NCBI RefSeq assembly: GCF_015665295.1 | Contig: NZ_JADFAJ010000001.1 | Location: forward strand, 62,001-126,000 | Length of the DNA: 64,000 nt | Direction: 5' to 3' | From: Maricaulis sp. | GTDB lineage: Bacteria; Pseudomonadota; Alphaproteobacteria; Caulobacterales; Maricaulaceae | In this document: positions 54,643 through 64,000 of the stretch, piece after piece | Layout: each line of letters starts with the position of its first letter | Numbering within the stretch: the stretch's first letter is position 1 | The notes under the pieces: generated by a model | Told to the model about the DNA's origin: nothing | What the model saw: the letters and a program-made list of their open reading frames with translations, nothing else | The model's database searches: none | Made by a program: the position numbers and the translations under genes

Positions 54643-55203
54643 TCACACGTAATGAAATGGCGACCGGAACTCGGCCCAGGACGTTGCCGCTGCATCCTTG
54701 TCAGAAAGCGTCACGTCGCCCGTGGCGACGGGCCAGTCAATGCCCAGGGCCGGGTCGTCAAAACGGACCGCACCGTCACATTCGCGATCATAATATGCGT
54801 TGACCTTATAGAGGACGTGGGTGTCCGGTTCCAGCGTGACAAACCCATGCAGGAAACCCTCCGGCACAAAAATCTGGACGCCATTATCGGCACTGAGTTC
54901 GGCCGAAACATGCTCGCCATAGGTCGGCGATCCGACGCGGACATCCACCGCTACATCCAGGATCCGGCCCTTCACAACGCGCAGCAGCTTGGCCTGCGCC
55001 ATCGGCGGCGACTGGTAGTGCAGCCCCCTGACCGTACCGGCCTTCGCGGAACTGGAATGATTGTCCTGGATGAAGACCCGATCGATCCCTGCATCTGCAA
55101 AGGCGCGCGCATTGTAGCTCTCGCTGAAATAGCCACGTTCGTCGCCGAACCGGCGAGGTGTCACGAGTTTTACCTCTGGAATCGCCAATGATGTAACTGT
55201 CAT
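54643..55203 (-). CDS. rfbC: dTDP-4-dehydrorhamnose 3,5-epimerase
   Basis: A 186-residue cupin epimerase of the dTDP-L-rhamnose pathway. The catalytic His is in GTVRGLHYQ, and FIQDNHSSS and [28 protein letters not shown] are the other family blocks. It is divergent from rfbA. Genes for the two remaining rhamnose steps (RfbB, RfbD) are not in this window. Confidence 0.94.
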   Translation of the reverse strand: MTVTSLAIPEVKLVTPRRFGDERGYFSESYNARAFADAGIDRVFIQDNHSSSAKAGTVRGLHYQSPPMAQAKLLRVVKGRILDVAVDVRVGSPTYGEHVSAELSADNGVQIFVPEGFLHGFVTLEPDTHVLYKVNAYYDRECDGAVRFDDPALGIDWPVATGDVTLSDKDAAATSWAEFRSPFHYV

Positions 55204-55403
55204 CGAGACTTCCGCTCCTCTGTGCGCCGCTCTCTTGCGTCATAGAACAAGCGGCTACTTCATGCCAGTCTGTACGGCTTTCAAAATACAAGATAAACGC
55301 GTGCCCTAATATGGTATCTGCAGCCTCGGGATCAGGCTCGGGATCATCTGTTAAAGCGGACCGGAACGGCACCGCAATCGTGGCGACAACAGTGAGGTTT
55401 GTG

Positions 55404-56279
55404 ATGAAAGGGATTGTTCTGGCCGGGGGAAGCGGGACGCGACTGCATCCAATTACGCTGGCGACTTCCAAGCAACTCCTGCCGATCTACGACAAGCCGA
55501 TGATCTACTATCCGCTGTCCGTCCTGATGCAGGCCGGGATCCAGGATATTCTGATCATCACCACGCCGGAAGACCGGGCTGGCTTCGTGCGCCTGCTTGG
55601 CGACGGCTCGCAGTGGGGCGTCAACCTCAACTATATCGTGCAGCCAAGTCCGGACGGGCTGGCGCAGGCCTTCATCCTTGGTCGTGAATTTGTCGGCAAT
55701 GACCCGGTCTGCCTGATTCTGGGCGACAATATCTTCTACGGTCACGGGCTGACCAACATGCTGCGCGACGCGGCCGCCCGGAAAACCGGCGCGACCGTTT
55801 TCGGCTACCACGTCAATGATCCGGACCGCTATGGCGTCGTCGAGTTCGATGCCGCCGGGCAGGTCCTGTCTCTGGAAGAGAAGCCGAAAAAGCCGAAGTC
55901 GAACTACGCGGTCACCGGCCTATATTTTTATGATAACGAGGTTCTCGACATCGCCGCCGACGTGAGACCGTCCGATCGCGGCGAGCTCGAGATCACCAGT
56001 GTCAATCAAGCCTATCTCGAACGCGATGCCCTGCATGTCGAACGCATGGGGCGGGGCTTTGCCTGGCTGGACACGGGAACAGTCGGGTCGCTGGTCGATG
56101 CCGCTGATTTCGTGCGGGCTCTGGAGCGCCGCCAGGGGCTGCAGATCGCGTGTCTGGAAGAAATCGCCTACAATAATGGCTGGGTCACCATCGACCATGT
56201 TGCCGAACGTGCCAACCTGTTGAGCAAGTCGAACTATGGTCAGGCGCTGAAGCGCATCGTCAAGCAGCACAAGCGCTGA
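55404..56279 (+). CDS. rfbA: Glucose-1-phosphate thymidylyltransferase
   Basis: A 291-residue enzyme forming dTDP-glucose. [18 protein letters not shown] is the nucleotide-binding signature, and [42 protein letters not shown] and [12 protein letters not shown] follow in order. The start at 55404 is preceded by GAGG. A 31-residue upstream extension in the same frame is low in complexity and unlike the family. It ends before a shared terminator. Confidence 0.95.
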   Translation: MKGIVLAGGSGTRLHPITLATSKQLLPIYDKPMIYYPLSVLMQAGIQDILIITTPEDRAGFVRLLGDGSQWGVNLNYIVQPSPDGLAQAFILGREFVGNDPVCLILGDNIFYGHGLTNMLRDAAARKTGATVFGYHVNDPDRYGVVEFDAAGQVLSLEEKPKKPKSNYAVTGLYFYDNEVLDIAADVRPSDRGELEITSVNQAYLERDALHVERMGRGFAWLDTGTVGSLVDAADFVRALERRQGLQIACLEEIAYNNGWVTIDHVAERANLLSKSNYGQALKRIVKQHKR

Positions 56280-56314
56280 TCGGTCAGGTCGGCCGCAACA
56301 GGTGACAGAAATGA

Positions 56315-56343
56315 AAACGGCCCGGTCATCGACCGGGCCGTTT
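56315..56343. terminator. Bidirectional intrinsic terminator between rfbA and the giant glycosyltransferase
   Basis: AAACGGCCCGGTC (56315-56327) and GACCGGGCCGTTT (56331-56343) form a perfect 13-bp stem with a three-base loop. It serves the two convergent genes. Confidence 0.92.
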
Positions 56344-56370
56344 GCGTGTTGGCTCCGCTGCAGCAAACCC

Positions 56371-59300
56371 TCAGGACGCTGCGCGCAGCGCCTTTTCGTT
56401 GAACAGCGCGTTGAGCTGACCGACAAAATGCGCGACCGGATGCTCCGGCAGGAACGCCAGCACGTCCTTGCGGGCAGCCTTGCCGATTTCCTGCCACGAC
56501 TCGCGTTGCGTCCAGGCCCGCTCAAGCGCTTCGGCAATCTCGGCTCTGTCAGGATTGGGCGCAATGTAGCCCGAGATATTGTCGCGCACGACTTCGGCAT
56601 GGCCACCGATATCGGTGACAATGGGAACACGCGCCGAAATCATGGCGCTGATCAGCATGATCGGCAGACCTTCCATGCGCGACGGCATGAGAAGCGCATG
56701 ATTGTCACGCCAGATCACGCCGATATCCGGCACCCGCCCGTGGAAGCGGAATGATGTGATGCCAGCCTTTTCGGCCAGGTCCTTCAGATTCTGCTCGTCC
56801 GGCCCGATTCCATAGAAATTGAACACGGCATTGCGCTTTTTCCAGGTCTCGCTGGCGGCTATGTCGACCAGTAGGTCCTGCCCCTTGTGAATGAACAGCA
56901 ATTTTGACGGGATCGCGATCTGGTAGCCGGCATCGGCCGCCGGCCAGCGCGGCACGATCTGGCGGTTGATATGGTAGGGATTGAAGTGGACGTCGGCGTT
57001 GGGAAGCTTCGTCGCAAGACGGTCTTCCATGACGCGACGATTGTTCTGACAGGTAAAGAAGGCACAACGCGCACCCTCATAACCGGCCTTCACCTGGTCG
57101 GTCTTATGAGCCCGGACCGGCCAGAAGCGCGCTTCTTTGGTCAGCTGGTTGATGATGACGTATTCCAGCCCCGCAGCCTTCAACTCGGGATAATACTCGA
57201 TGCCTTCGTCCTGGTCGCCGATCGAGACAAGGGTGAGATCCGGCTTGGCGGCCTTCAGCTGCCCGAAACCATCTTCTTCCTTGAACAGGAGCTTGATGCC
57301 GGCGCGTTCAAAATCATCAAAAAAGTCAGGGCGTGGCTGCCAGTTCTTGATCACGACCTGGACATCATGGCCCTGCGTTCGCAGCATCATCGCCGTTTCG
57401 CGCCACAGCATTTCGCTGCCGCCATAGTGGGAGCCGTTATTGGTTGTGATGATGCCGAAGCGCTTGCGATCAGCGATGCGCGATGCCGCGCCGCCCAGTA
57501 GATCGCTTACCTCGGGGCATTTGGAATTCTTCTCGACACCATCGGTCTTGTAGTCGCGATCAAGGAACCAGTCCAAACGCTCCAGCTGACGCGGCAGGAC
57601 GGGGAAGTTGTCGACGAAATACCCGCGAATCCGGGCCAGCTCGCGCAGATAATCCAGCGACCGCCCCTCCTTGCGGGTCACACTGCCCTGGTGACGCCGG
57701 AAGTGATTAAGGCTGCGCGACACGAAGGCGATCTTTCCCTGGCGCAACATGTGGGCATAGAGCATCCAGTCGCCGGTAAACCGCATGGTGACCAGCTGAT
57801 CCTCGATTCCGGCCACAGCCGACTTTCGCAGAAGCGCGGCACTCGCATTGGGAATTGTGTTGCGATAGACGAGCGCGTCCGCCACTTCACGCGTCCCCAG
57901 CTGGACATAATCCTGGTTCCAGCGCTCGGTCGAAATATCGTTGGTATGCGCGCGATTGTCTTGGGCAACCGTCTCGCCGTGCTCATCAATCTTGCGCGAT
58001 TGCGCATAGACGATGTTCACCCCGTCGCGGGCCAGCGGCAACAGGCTCGCCAGGAAATCCGGTTCGCAACGATCATCCGCCTCGGCAATCCAGACCCAAT
58101 CCGATTTCGCCATGTCGAACCCTGCCAACCACTGGCGATAGACGCCCTTGTTGGCCTTGTTGGCGATGATCCGGAACGGAATGTCCGACGCTTCGAGAAT
58201 GCGCCGGGCGACCTCGACACTGTTGTCGGTGGAATTGTCGTCGAGAAAAATGATCTCGGTCGGGCGCACGGTCTGGTTCAGGATCGAACCGAGGCGCTCA
58301 CCCATATAATGCTCGTAATTGTAGTTCGGCACGACGACGGTTACGGGCGGCAATCTGTCTGTCGCGGCGGATGCAGGCTCAGACACGCTCGCTGTCGCTG
58401 TCTCGATCACGGGGTTCGCGGCGGTGACAGCCTTGCCGTCCTTTGCTGGAGCCTTGCCGTCAAGCGCGTTGACCAGTACCTCATTTAGATCACGGGTCAG
58501 GGCCGTATGCGAGAAGCATTCGATCGCCCGCCGACGCCCGGCCTCACCGAGCTTGCGCAACAAGGCGGGGTCATCGAGCAGACGCCGCAGGATCGGCAGG
58601 GCCTCGAGCGGCTTGAGATAGTCGATCACATATCCGGTCACGCCATGATCGACGACCTCCGGCAATGCGCCATGGCGATAGACAATGCTCGGACGTCCCG
58701 CCGCAGCAGCTTCGGCGGCCGTTCTCCCGAAACTCTCGGCAAAATGCGAGAAATTGAGCATCACATGAAAGCCCTCGACGGCCTTGGCCGGATCGTCGGC
58801 ATAGCCAGGAAACTCGACCATGTCCTCGCCACCCCAGGACTTGAGCTCCTTCTCGAGCCGCCGGGTTTCATCCGTATGCGGCCCGATCAGGCTGAAGCGG
58901 ACATTCAGGCCATCATTCTTGCAGGCCCGCGCCAGAGTGACGACGTCCTCCACGCCCTTCTTCTTGATATTGCTGGACACCATGCCGGCGATCAGCGGGC
59001 CCCGGCCGACAACCGGTGGAGCCATCTTGAAGCGATCCGTATCAACAGCATTGTAAATCTGGAAGCTGCGATCACCGCCGAAGGTCTTGGCCGTCGCCCG
59101 CGAATTCACGACCAGATAATCCGATCGCGCCTTGACGTCCTCGATGATCTGCTTGGCATCGTGCCCGATGAAAGCCTGGAGGTCGGGGTCATCCGCAATG
59201 GCCTCGCGGACATGGCAGACAGCCGGCACATTTTCGGCGCGTGCAGCCAGCATTGGCTCCTTGAGGACGATCGTATTCACGTAAACAAGGTCGACGCCCT

Positions 59301-62300
59301 CGGCGCGGATCAGCTCGCGAAACCGGTCGATGACCTCGGGCCGGTCACCGAGCCCGTTGCGCCACCAGGCTTCACGCACGAAATGGATCTGATCGGCCAA
59401 CGGCGCGACGGCATCGACATAGTTGCGGTGCGGGTTGGGCAGCGCCACGATGACCCGGTACTTGCTGCGATCAACCGCCGCAAGAACGTCAAGGAAGCTG
59501 CGCTCGCTGCCAAACAGTTTGCGACCGGCGGTGTGCGCCACGAACAGGATGGTCTGACGGCCCGCATCGTGAGCCACTTCCGGCCGCTGGGTCGGCAGTT
59601 TTTCGGGGCGCCCGGTATCGAGAAAATGCGCCAGCGGGCTGAGCCGCTCGAATTCTCCGAGATGCGTCGCGGCATACCAGTCGGGTGAGAAACTCGGATG
59701 GGGACGACGCCCCTCCTTCTCTCCGGCCATGACGTAATGGGTGAGCGGACAGATCGAGGCGGCCTCGACGTCAGGATGCTCTTCGAGATACCAGGCCGAG
59801 TAGAACCAGGGATTTGGATTGCGGCCCTCACGCCATCCGTCGCGCACATAATGAACAAGCGAAACAACGCCCGCCTTGCGCACGTCCACATTCTGATGAG
59901 CGTAGTATTTTGCGTCAAACAGCGGGTGCGGTGATCGCCCCTCCTTGTCACCCATGGACAGAAAGTGGTGCAGCGGATTGAGGCCCGAGGCTCTCACATC
60001 CGGGTTTTTGGCGAGATACCATTCCACGTCGAACAATGGGTGCGGCTGCAATCCGGCGACGGAACCCACCCGGATGAAGTGATCGATAGCATCATGCGGA
60101 AGCTGCAAGCCGAGCCGGTCGATCTGGCGGCGATAGAAGGATTCATCGAACAGAGGACCGGCTATCCGGGCCCGCTCCGCTGGCGAGACCGGTTTGGCGC
60201 CATTGGACAGGAGCGCATTTTCAAGGGCCCGAATGATCGAGACCTTGGCTTCGTTGAGCCGGTTGCGGCCCTGCTCAAGCGAATCGGCCTGCCTCGCGAG
60301 TTGGGCTTCAACCGAATTGACGCGGAGCTGCAATGACCGTTCGCGGCCTTGCGCACTCTTAGCCTCGCATTCCCAGAACTCCCGCTCCTTGGCGACCATG
60401 GTCAGCAGCGCGGCCTGACCATGGGCCCCTTCCGCTACCAAGCCACTGGCCGCTGCCTTCTGCGATTGCTCGAACAGGCGACGGTGCAATTGCCGCTCGC
60501 GCTCATCGGCCCGGGCCAGTTCATCGCGCAGGGCCACAAGCTCGTCGCGAATGGTCGCCTGCTCCGCCTTGAGTCGCTTCGCGAGCGCCCGCGACGCCTC
60601 GGCCGCCGGAGCCGCATCATGGCTGGCCACCAGCTTTCGGTAATTCTCTTCCATCTCCGCGACGGACGCCCAGGCCATTTCCGCATCGGCCCTTGCCTGT
60701 TTCAATTGCGCGGTAACACCATCGAGATCTCGCCGCGCCTGGACCTGTTGGTGCGCGCGCTCGTCTTCCAGCCGCGCGAGTTCAGCACGCAACTCGGAAT
60801 CCGTTGAATCCCAGGTCTCTTTTCGGGCCTCCAGCAAGGCTTCGCGCTCTTCGCGAAGCTCGCTCAACTCGGCCTCCAGACTCTCGATCCGTGCTGCTGC
60901 TTCGGCGTCGCCTTCACGCAAGCGGGCTTCCGCGACAACCAGCTGCTCCTGCAAGTCAATGAGCGTGGAACGCAGCTCGCCCTCGGCGTCGCTGTGCGAT
61001 CGGGCTTCCTCGGACTCGATCACCAGCAAATCCTCGATCCGCTGTTGAAGGGCGTCCACTTCCGCGCGAGGCGCCGCATGGTCGTCCCTGGCGGTCTGTA
61101 GCTGGGCCTTGAGTTCCCCGACCTGTGCAACGAGCGCCGTTCGCTCAGCGCTGACCGCGGAGACCTTGCCCGCTTCGGCACGCGCTGCCTCGAGTTCGGT
61201 ACGCATCGAATTCAGGCGGTCCCCCATAACCCCGGACTGCGTCACGACTTGATGCAGCTGGCGCTTCAGGAGCGCGATGACTTCGGCCTCGTGTGCGCGC
61301 TCCTCGGTGCCGGTTTCTAACACCGCCTTGAGGGTGGAAATATCGCTCTTGAGCGCCTCAATCTCAGCACTCCGTTCTGCGACGGTTGCCTTCTGCTCAT
61401 TGGCCTCGGCCGTCGCGGCCTGTATTTTCTTGTTACTGGCATTCGCCATGTCGAGCGCATCGCGCTCGCGCCGCATCGTGTTGGCCACAAGCGGGCCGAA
61501 CATGGTGCAAGCCTGGTCAAAATCCGACCTGACCTTATCGAGTCGCACCAAGGTGGCAGGCTTGGCCTTGCCGCCTTCGCAAAGCTCGAGCAAGGCAGAA
61601 TAGGCCTGTTTGACCCAATCTGAAACCGCACCGCTGGCCAGGACCTCGTCTTCACCAGCCTTGGCGCGCCGCAAGCGTTCATCCAGAAAGTCATCGATCG
61701 TGCGGTCGATTTCGATGGACCGTTTTGGCCAAGCCACCCCAAGCTCATTCGAGAGCCTGTCAACGACGCCGCGCCAATCCTTCAAGAGCGACGCGTAGGT
61801 CATGAAGGAGCGGACCCGGCCGCGCGTCGCGAATTCCGCATCCAACACATGGCGGAGCCAGAGCATGAGCCCGCGCTGCACGCCGAGACGGTCCCGGGTC
61901 TCGAGCGAGCGGGCGACTTCCACCGGATTGCGCAGGATTATGACCGATCGCGTTGCGAACCCGTCATCCTCAAGCAGGTCGAGCCAGTAGTCGGCAAAGC
62001 GGCAGACGCGCGGGTCCTTGACCGCGATCAGTGGCGCATCCCCGAACTCATCGGCCATAACCTGATGCAGATCCTGCCTGTATTTGTCGGACGCAGCGGT
62101 ACGCCGCCAATCAGGATTGAAGGGCGTCCAGTCATCCCAATGCGACCCGGCATTCGCCAACAACGCCTCGTTCAACCGCATCAAACGACCGGATTCGGCA
62201 TAGCCTTTTGGATTGGGCTGCCCAGCCGCCAATGGCGTGGCCGGATCCTTGGCTCCAAGGCGGTGCAAGACGCCGGTACAGGCCGAAGTTCCGCTGCGGT

Positions 62301-62640
62301 GCATACCAAGCACGACAATCGCTTCGCGGGCTTTCGCAGGCGACAGTTTCGCGGTGGCCGGCTTCGTGGCCGGCTTCGATTTTGTCGCGCCAGATGATCG
62401 GTGCTTGGCGGTTGATGCACTGGCAGGGCGTGATGCAGCCGTCGACTTGCGGGGCCTCGGTGCAGATTTCCCGGCAGCACCCGCCGCACTCTTCGCCGGT
62501 GCAGCAGGCTTTGAAGCCGGCTTCGCAGCGCTGTCACTGGCAGGCTTGGCTCCACTGCCGGATGCGGCCGACTTGCTCGTGGCCGATGGGGTCGGCGTCT
62601 TGCCCGCCTCTTTGTCACCAGCTGATTTACCGCTCGCCAT
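56371..62640 (-). CDS. Giant multidomain sulfotransferase/coiled-coil/triple glycosyltransferase
   Basis: A 2,089-residue protein with at least six parts. Residues 1-105 are a Lys/Ala/Ser/Pro-rich low-complexity head. About 106-330 is a sulfotransferase-like domain (VVLGMHRSGTSACTGVLHRLGA as its phosphosulfate loop). About 385-810 is a long coiled coil. About 828-1016 holds five repeats of roughly 38 residues (PLFDxxWYLxxNPDV...PLxHYxxxGxxEGRxPH). About 1028-1395 is a GT4-type domain (FGSERSFLDVL, ESFGRTAAEAAAAGRPSIV). About 1432-1650 is a GT2 domain (VTVVVPNYNYEHYMGERL, AEADDRCEPDF). About 1728-2085 is a second GT4-type domain (GGSEMLWRETAMML, MPSRMEGLPIMLISAM). It probably elongates and modifies a surface polysaccharide. 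Confidence 0.88.
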   Translation of the reverse strand: MASGKSAGDKEAGKTPTPSATSKSAASGSGAKPASDSAAKPASKPAAPAKSAAGAAGKSAPRPRKSTAASRPASASTAKHRSSGATKSKPATKPATAKLSPAKAREAIVVLGMHRSGTSACTGVLHRLGAKDPATPLAAGQPNPKGYAESGRLMRLNEALLANAGSHWDDWTPFNPDWRRTAASDKYRQDLHQVMADEFGDAPLIAVKDPRVCRFADYWLDLLEDDGFATRSVIILRNPVEVARSLETRDRLGVQRGLMLWLRHVLDAEFATRGRVRSFMTYASLLKDWRGVVDRLSNELGVAWPKRSIEIDRTIDDFLDERLRRAKAGEDEVLASGAVSDWVKQAYSALLELCEGGKAKPATLVRLDKVRSDFDQACTMFGPLVANTMRRERDALDMANASNKKIQAATAEANEQKATVAERSAEIEALKSDISTLKAVLETGTEERAHEAEVIALLKRQLHQVVTQSGVMGDRLNSMRTELEAARAEAGKVSAVSAERTALVAQVGELKAQLQTARDDHAAPRAEVDALQQRIEDLLVIESEEARSHSDAEGELRSTLIDLQEQLVVAEARLREGDAEAAARIESLEAELSELREEREALLEARKETWDSTDSELRAELARLEDERAHQQVQARRDLDGVTAQLKQARADAEMAWASVAEMEENYRKLVASHDAAPAAEASRALAKRLKAEQATIRDELVALRDELARADERERQLHRRLFEQSQKAAASGLVAEGAHGQAALLTMVAKEREFWECEAKSAQGRERSLQLRVNSVEAQLARQADSLEQGRNRLNEAKVSIIRALENALLSNGAKPVSPAERARIAGPLFDESFYRRQIDRLGLQLPHDAIDHFIRVGSVAGLQPHPLFDVEWYLAKNPDVRASGLNPLHHFLSMGDKEGRSPHPLFDAKYYAHQNVDVRKAGVVSLVHYVRDGWREGRNPNPWFYSAWYLEEHPDVEAASICPLTHYVMAGEKEGRRPHPSFSPDWYAATHLGEFERLSPLAHFLDTGRPEKLPTQRPEVAHDAGRQTILFVAHTAGRKLFGSERSFLDVLAAVDRSKYRVIVALPNPHRNYVDAVAPLADQIHFVREAWWRNGLGDRPEVIDRFRELIRAEGVDLVYVNTIVLKEPMLAARAENVPAVCHVREAIADDPDLQAFIGHDAKQIIEDVKARSDYLVVNSRATAKTFGGDRSFQIYNAVDTDRFKMAPPVVGRGPLIAGMVSSNIKKKGVEDVVTLARACKNDGLNVRFSLIGPHTDETRRLEKELKSWGGEDMVEFPGYADDPAKAVEGFHVMLNFSHFAESFGRTAAEAAAAGRPSIVYRHGALPEVVDHGVTGYVIDYLKPLEALPILRRLLDDPALLRKLGEAGRRRAIECFSHTALTRDLNEVLVNALDGKAPAKDGKAVTAANPVIETATASVSEPASAATDRLPPVTVVVPNYNYEHYMGERLGSILNQTVRPTEIIFLDDNSTDNSVEVARRILEASDIPFRIIANKANKGVYRQWLAGFDMAKSDWVWIAEADDRCEPDFLASLLPLARDGVNIVYAQSRKIDEHGETVAQDNRAHTNDISTERWNQDYVQLGTREVADALVYRNTIPNASAALLRKSAVAGIEDQLVTMRFTGDWMLYAHMLRQGKIAFVSRSLNHFRRHQGSVTRKEGRSLDYLRELARIRGYFVDNFPVLPRQLERLDWFLDRDYKTDGVEKNSKCPEVSDLLGGAASRIADRKRFGIITTNNGSHYGGSEMLWRETAMMLRTQGHDVQVVIKNWQPRPDFFDDFERAGIKLLFKEEDGFGQLKAAKPDLTLVSIGDQDEGIEYYPELKAAGLEYVIINQLTKEARFWPVRAHKTDQVKAGYEGARCAFFTCQNNRRVMEDRLATKLPNADVHFNPYHINRQIVPRWPAADAGYQIAIPSKLLFIHKGQDLLVDIAASETWKKRNAVFNFYGIGPDEQNLKDLAEKAGITSFRFHGRVPDIGVIWRDNHALLMPSRMEGLPIMLISAMISARVPIVTDIGGHAEVVRDNISGYIAPNPDRAEIAEALERAWTQRESWQEIGKAARKDVLAFLPEHPVAHFVGQLNALFNEKALRAAS

Positions 62641-63394
62641 GCATGCCCCCAGACCCTACCGACCCCGGCCTGAACCGACCAGATACTCGGCTTCTTAGTG
62701 CTGGATCGACGCTCGCTCGTCAACAGCCGGCGGCGCGTCCCGGACCGGCCTCTGCCGCGCCGCGTCATAACCTTGAATTTTCGAATTCACACGAAAGGCC
62801 GGGCGCAAGAGAAAACAGGGACACACAAGATGTGTTCAAGTCCAAACCCGGACGACTGCCAGCCGGCGTCTTCCAGGGCCCGCAGGACGTCGAACATTCC
62901 ATCGCCCGGGCGGGCGGCAGTAGCGCGGAGCAATGGCTGCCGGCGGCAAGACTCCCGTCAAGACCGATGAATAACCGTCGCAGGCATGGCCGAAACCTTG
63001 CCCAGCCTCCCGGATGCGGCAGTCCCGCTCCTCGCGATCAAGAAATCACAGCGTGCGGATTTAACAGGCACGACCGCGTCAGAATCGACAGCTTCGACAC
63101 CTGCGTGCGCGAGGCTGGCCACGTCGAGACGGCGTGCGCGCTCGATCAGATTGAATGGACCTGGATCAACAAGACCGGCTCGCCAGCGATCGCTAGTGCA
63201 AGGGTATATCGACACCTGCACCGCCTCGCTGCAGCCAATGCCCGTAGCCTAGCGGTTGCGCTGGCCGATCCGGTGGTGCAAATGGTTCGAACAGGAAGAC
63301 CTGCGTCCTGCCAGGACGAAAACTAGACTATTCGGCCGGGAGCGGCACATCTCCGCTCCCCATCGCGCAAGAGACAGAACGGAGTCGCGTGTTC
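62641..63394. other. 754-bp region without a convincing gene
   Basis: Between the divergent giant glycosyltransferase gene and the membrane coiled-coil gene, no frame shows a family motif, a good ribosome-binding site or a plausible protein composition. Short open frames on both strands (for example 62958-63221 minus) look like chance frames in GC-rich DNA. The only structures seen are a GTCCTG-C-CAGGAC dyad at 63305-63317 and a GGGAGCGG/CCGCTCCC hairpin at 63338-63360. It may hold promoters or remnants of a degraded gene. Confidence 0.6.
63338..63360. other. 8-bp stem hairpin upstream of the last gene
   Basis: GGGAGCGG (63338-63345) pairs with CCGCTCCC (63353-63360) around CACATCT. It lies 34 bases before the next start codon. 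It could be a terminator remnant, a leader hairpin or an operator. There is no T run. Confidence 0.4.
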
Positions 63395-64000
63395 ATGACC
63401 GGACTGAGACAAAGGCTGGCTGGCTTTCGTGACCGGACGAGTCCGGCCGGCTCGCTGCTCGACTTCGCGGTCTGGAGCTTGCGCCATGGCCTGCCCTGGC
63501 GCGCCAAGACGCTGCCTATCATCATCGTCGGTACGGTTTTGAGCATCGCGGGTGCGATTTATTTCGTCGACTATCGGCTGCCCATCCTCATTGTGCTGGC
63601 GTGCGCGCTGGCGTTGCTGGTCTTCTCGGTCGCGCTCGCGTACGCGCGCACACTGATCGCAACGCGAACCGCCGAGCTTCGGTCGGAACGCGAGGCCCTT
63701 GAGAAGTCCATGCTGGAGGCCTTCACGATCCGCACCGAGCTGAAGGAAAACCTCCGGGCCATTGAGAGCAAGCTCGAGCTCGGACAGCGCCAGGAAGCAA
63801 GGGCTCGCGATGATTCTCTGACAGGCATGCGCACTGAAATCGACGCACGCCTGTCCTCTCTCAAGGGCGATGTGCTGGAGCATGCGAGCACAACCTCACA
63901 GCAGATGTCGGAGCTCGAAGCGCGCCTTAACGCACAGACCAAGTCACACGCAACAGAGCTGCGTCGCATGTTCGAGAATGAATTCGAACTCCTGCTGCGC
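63395..64000 (+). CDS. Membrane-anchored coiled-coil protein, cut by the window end
   Basis: An open frame of 202 codons continues to the last base with no stop. It starts MTGLRQRLAGFRDRTSPAGS. Two adjacent hydrophobic segments (LPIIIVGTVLSIAGAIYFV and LPILIVLACALALLVFSVAL, about residues 40-85) form a hairpin in the membrane. From about residue 90 a long charged coiled coil follows (TRTAELRSEREALEKSMLEAF, LKENLRAIESKLELGQRQEARA, EIDARLSSLKGDVLEHASTTSQQMSELEARL). GGAG lies ten bases before the ATG, and an in-frame GTG two codons earlier is also possible. A role in polysaccharide assembly is suggested only by position. Confidence 0.75.
   Translation, partial: MTGLRQRLAGFRDRTSPAGSLLDFAVWSLRHGLPWRAKTLPIIIVGTVLSIAGAIYFVDYRLPILIVLACALALLVFSVALAYARTLIATRTAELRSEREALEKSMLEAFTIRTELKENLRAIESKLELGQRQEARARDDSLTGMRTEIDARLSSLKGDVLEHASTTSQQMSELEARLNAQTKSHATELRRMFENEFELLLR

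Noticed and set aside
63285-63300. GGTTCGAACAGG, resembling a tRNA T-loop
   Set aside because: No acceptor, D or anticodon stems can be built around it.

Overview
The window reads as a chromosomal segment of a GC-rich marine alphaproteobacterium of the Caulobacterales/Maricaulales type, most like Maricaulis and relatives (inference). Support comes from the alphaproteobacterial ruvCAB-ybgC-tolQRAB-pal-cpoB-tilS-ftsH block, the ZapA/ZauP coiled-coil pair described in Caulobacter, a metH split into two polypeptides, and a TonB-dependent receptor paired with a PhoD-like phosphatase. No rRNA, tRNA, CRISPR array or transposase was found.

Layout. 0.1-2.3 kb: a glutathione transferase and a nitronate monooxygenase, divergent from an HxlR-type regulator. 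2.3-6.5 kb: a TonB-dependent receptor and a Tat lipoprotein PhoD phosphatase behind what looks like a tandem Pho box. 6.7-10.7 kb: rluD, an M24 peptidase, an SMR exporter, a second glutathione transferase and folP. 10.8-22.9 kb (all minus): ruvC-ruvA-ruvB-ybgC-(SnoaL-like gene)-tolQ-tolR-tolA-tolB-pal-cpoB-tilS-ftsH, covering Holliday junction processing, envelope constriction, tRNA-Ile lysidine synthesis and membrane proteolysis. 22.9-27.4 kb (plus): an accessory block with three tandem Tat-exported proteins built of TDSDTGxYADPxGxGRG repeats, preceded by three 7-1-7 Fur-like inverted repeats and followed by a JmjC/cupin Fe(II)/2-oxoglutarate oxygenase and a six-bladed propeller protein. 27.4-34.5 kb: tkt, pgi, an AGE-family epimerase, yebC and a mannose-1-phosphate guanylyltransferase. 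34.7-43.9 kb: the methionine/SAM cycle (ymdB, metH C-terminal part, a methyltransferase, metH N-terminal part and metF on minus; metK and ahcY on plus), with a perfect 20-bp palindrome between metF and metK. 44-46 kb: fau, a probable 6S RNA, zapA and zauP. 46.2-64 kb: a surface-polysaccharide and sulfate region with a glycosyltransferase, a SLC13-type transporter, cysQ, cysNC, cysD, a sulfotransferase, rfbC, rfbA, a 2,089-residue sulfotransferase/coiled-coil/triple-glycosyltransferase protein and a membrane coiled-coil gene cut by the window end.

How genes work together. Sulfate uptake, activation to PAPS (CysD/CysNC), PAPS-using sulfotransferases and PAP removal (CysQ) sit next to sugar-nucleotide and glycosyltransferase genes, so a sulfated surface polysaccharide is a reasonable inference. 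The methionine genes form a complete homocysteine-methionine-SAM-SAH loop apart from the terminal biosynthetic steps. The most novel part is the TDSD-repeat family at 23.2-24.8 kb with its iron-type operator region and neighbouring iron oxygenase. It could be an undescribed exported metal-binding or post-translationally modified peptide system.
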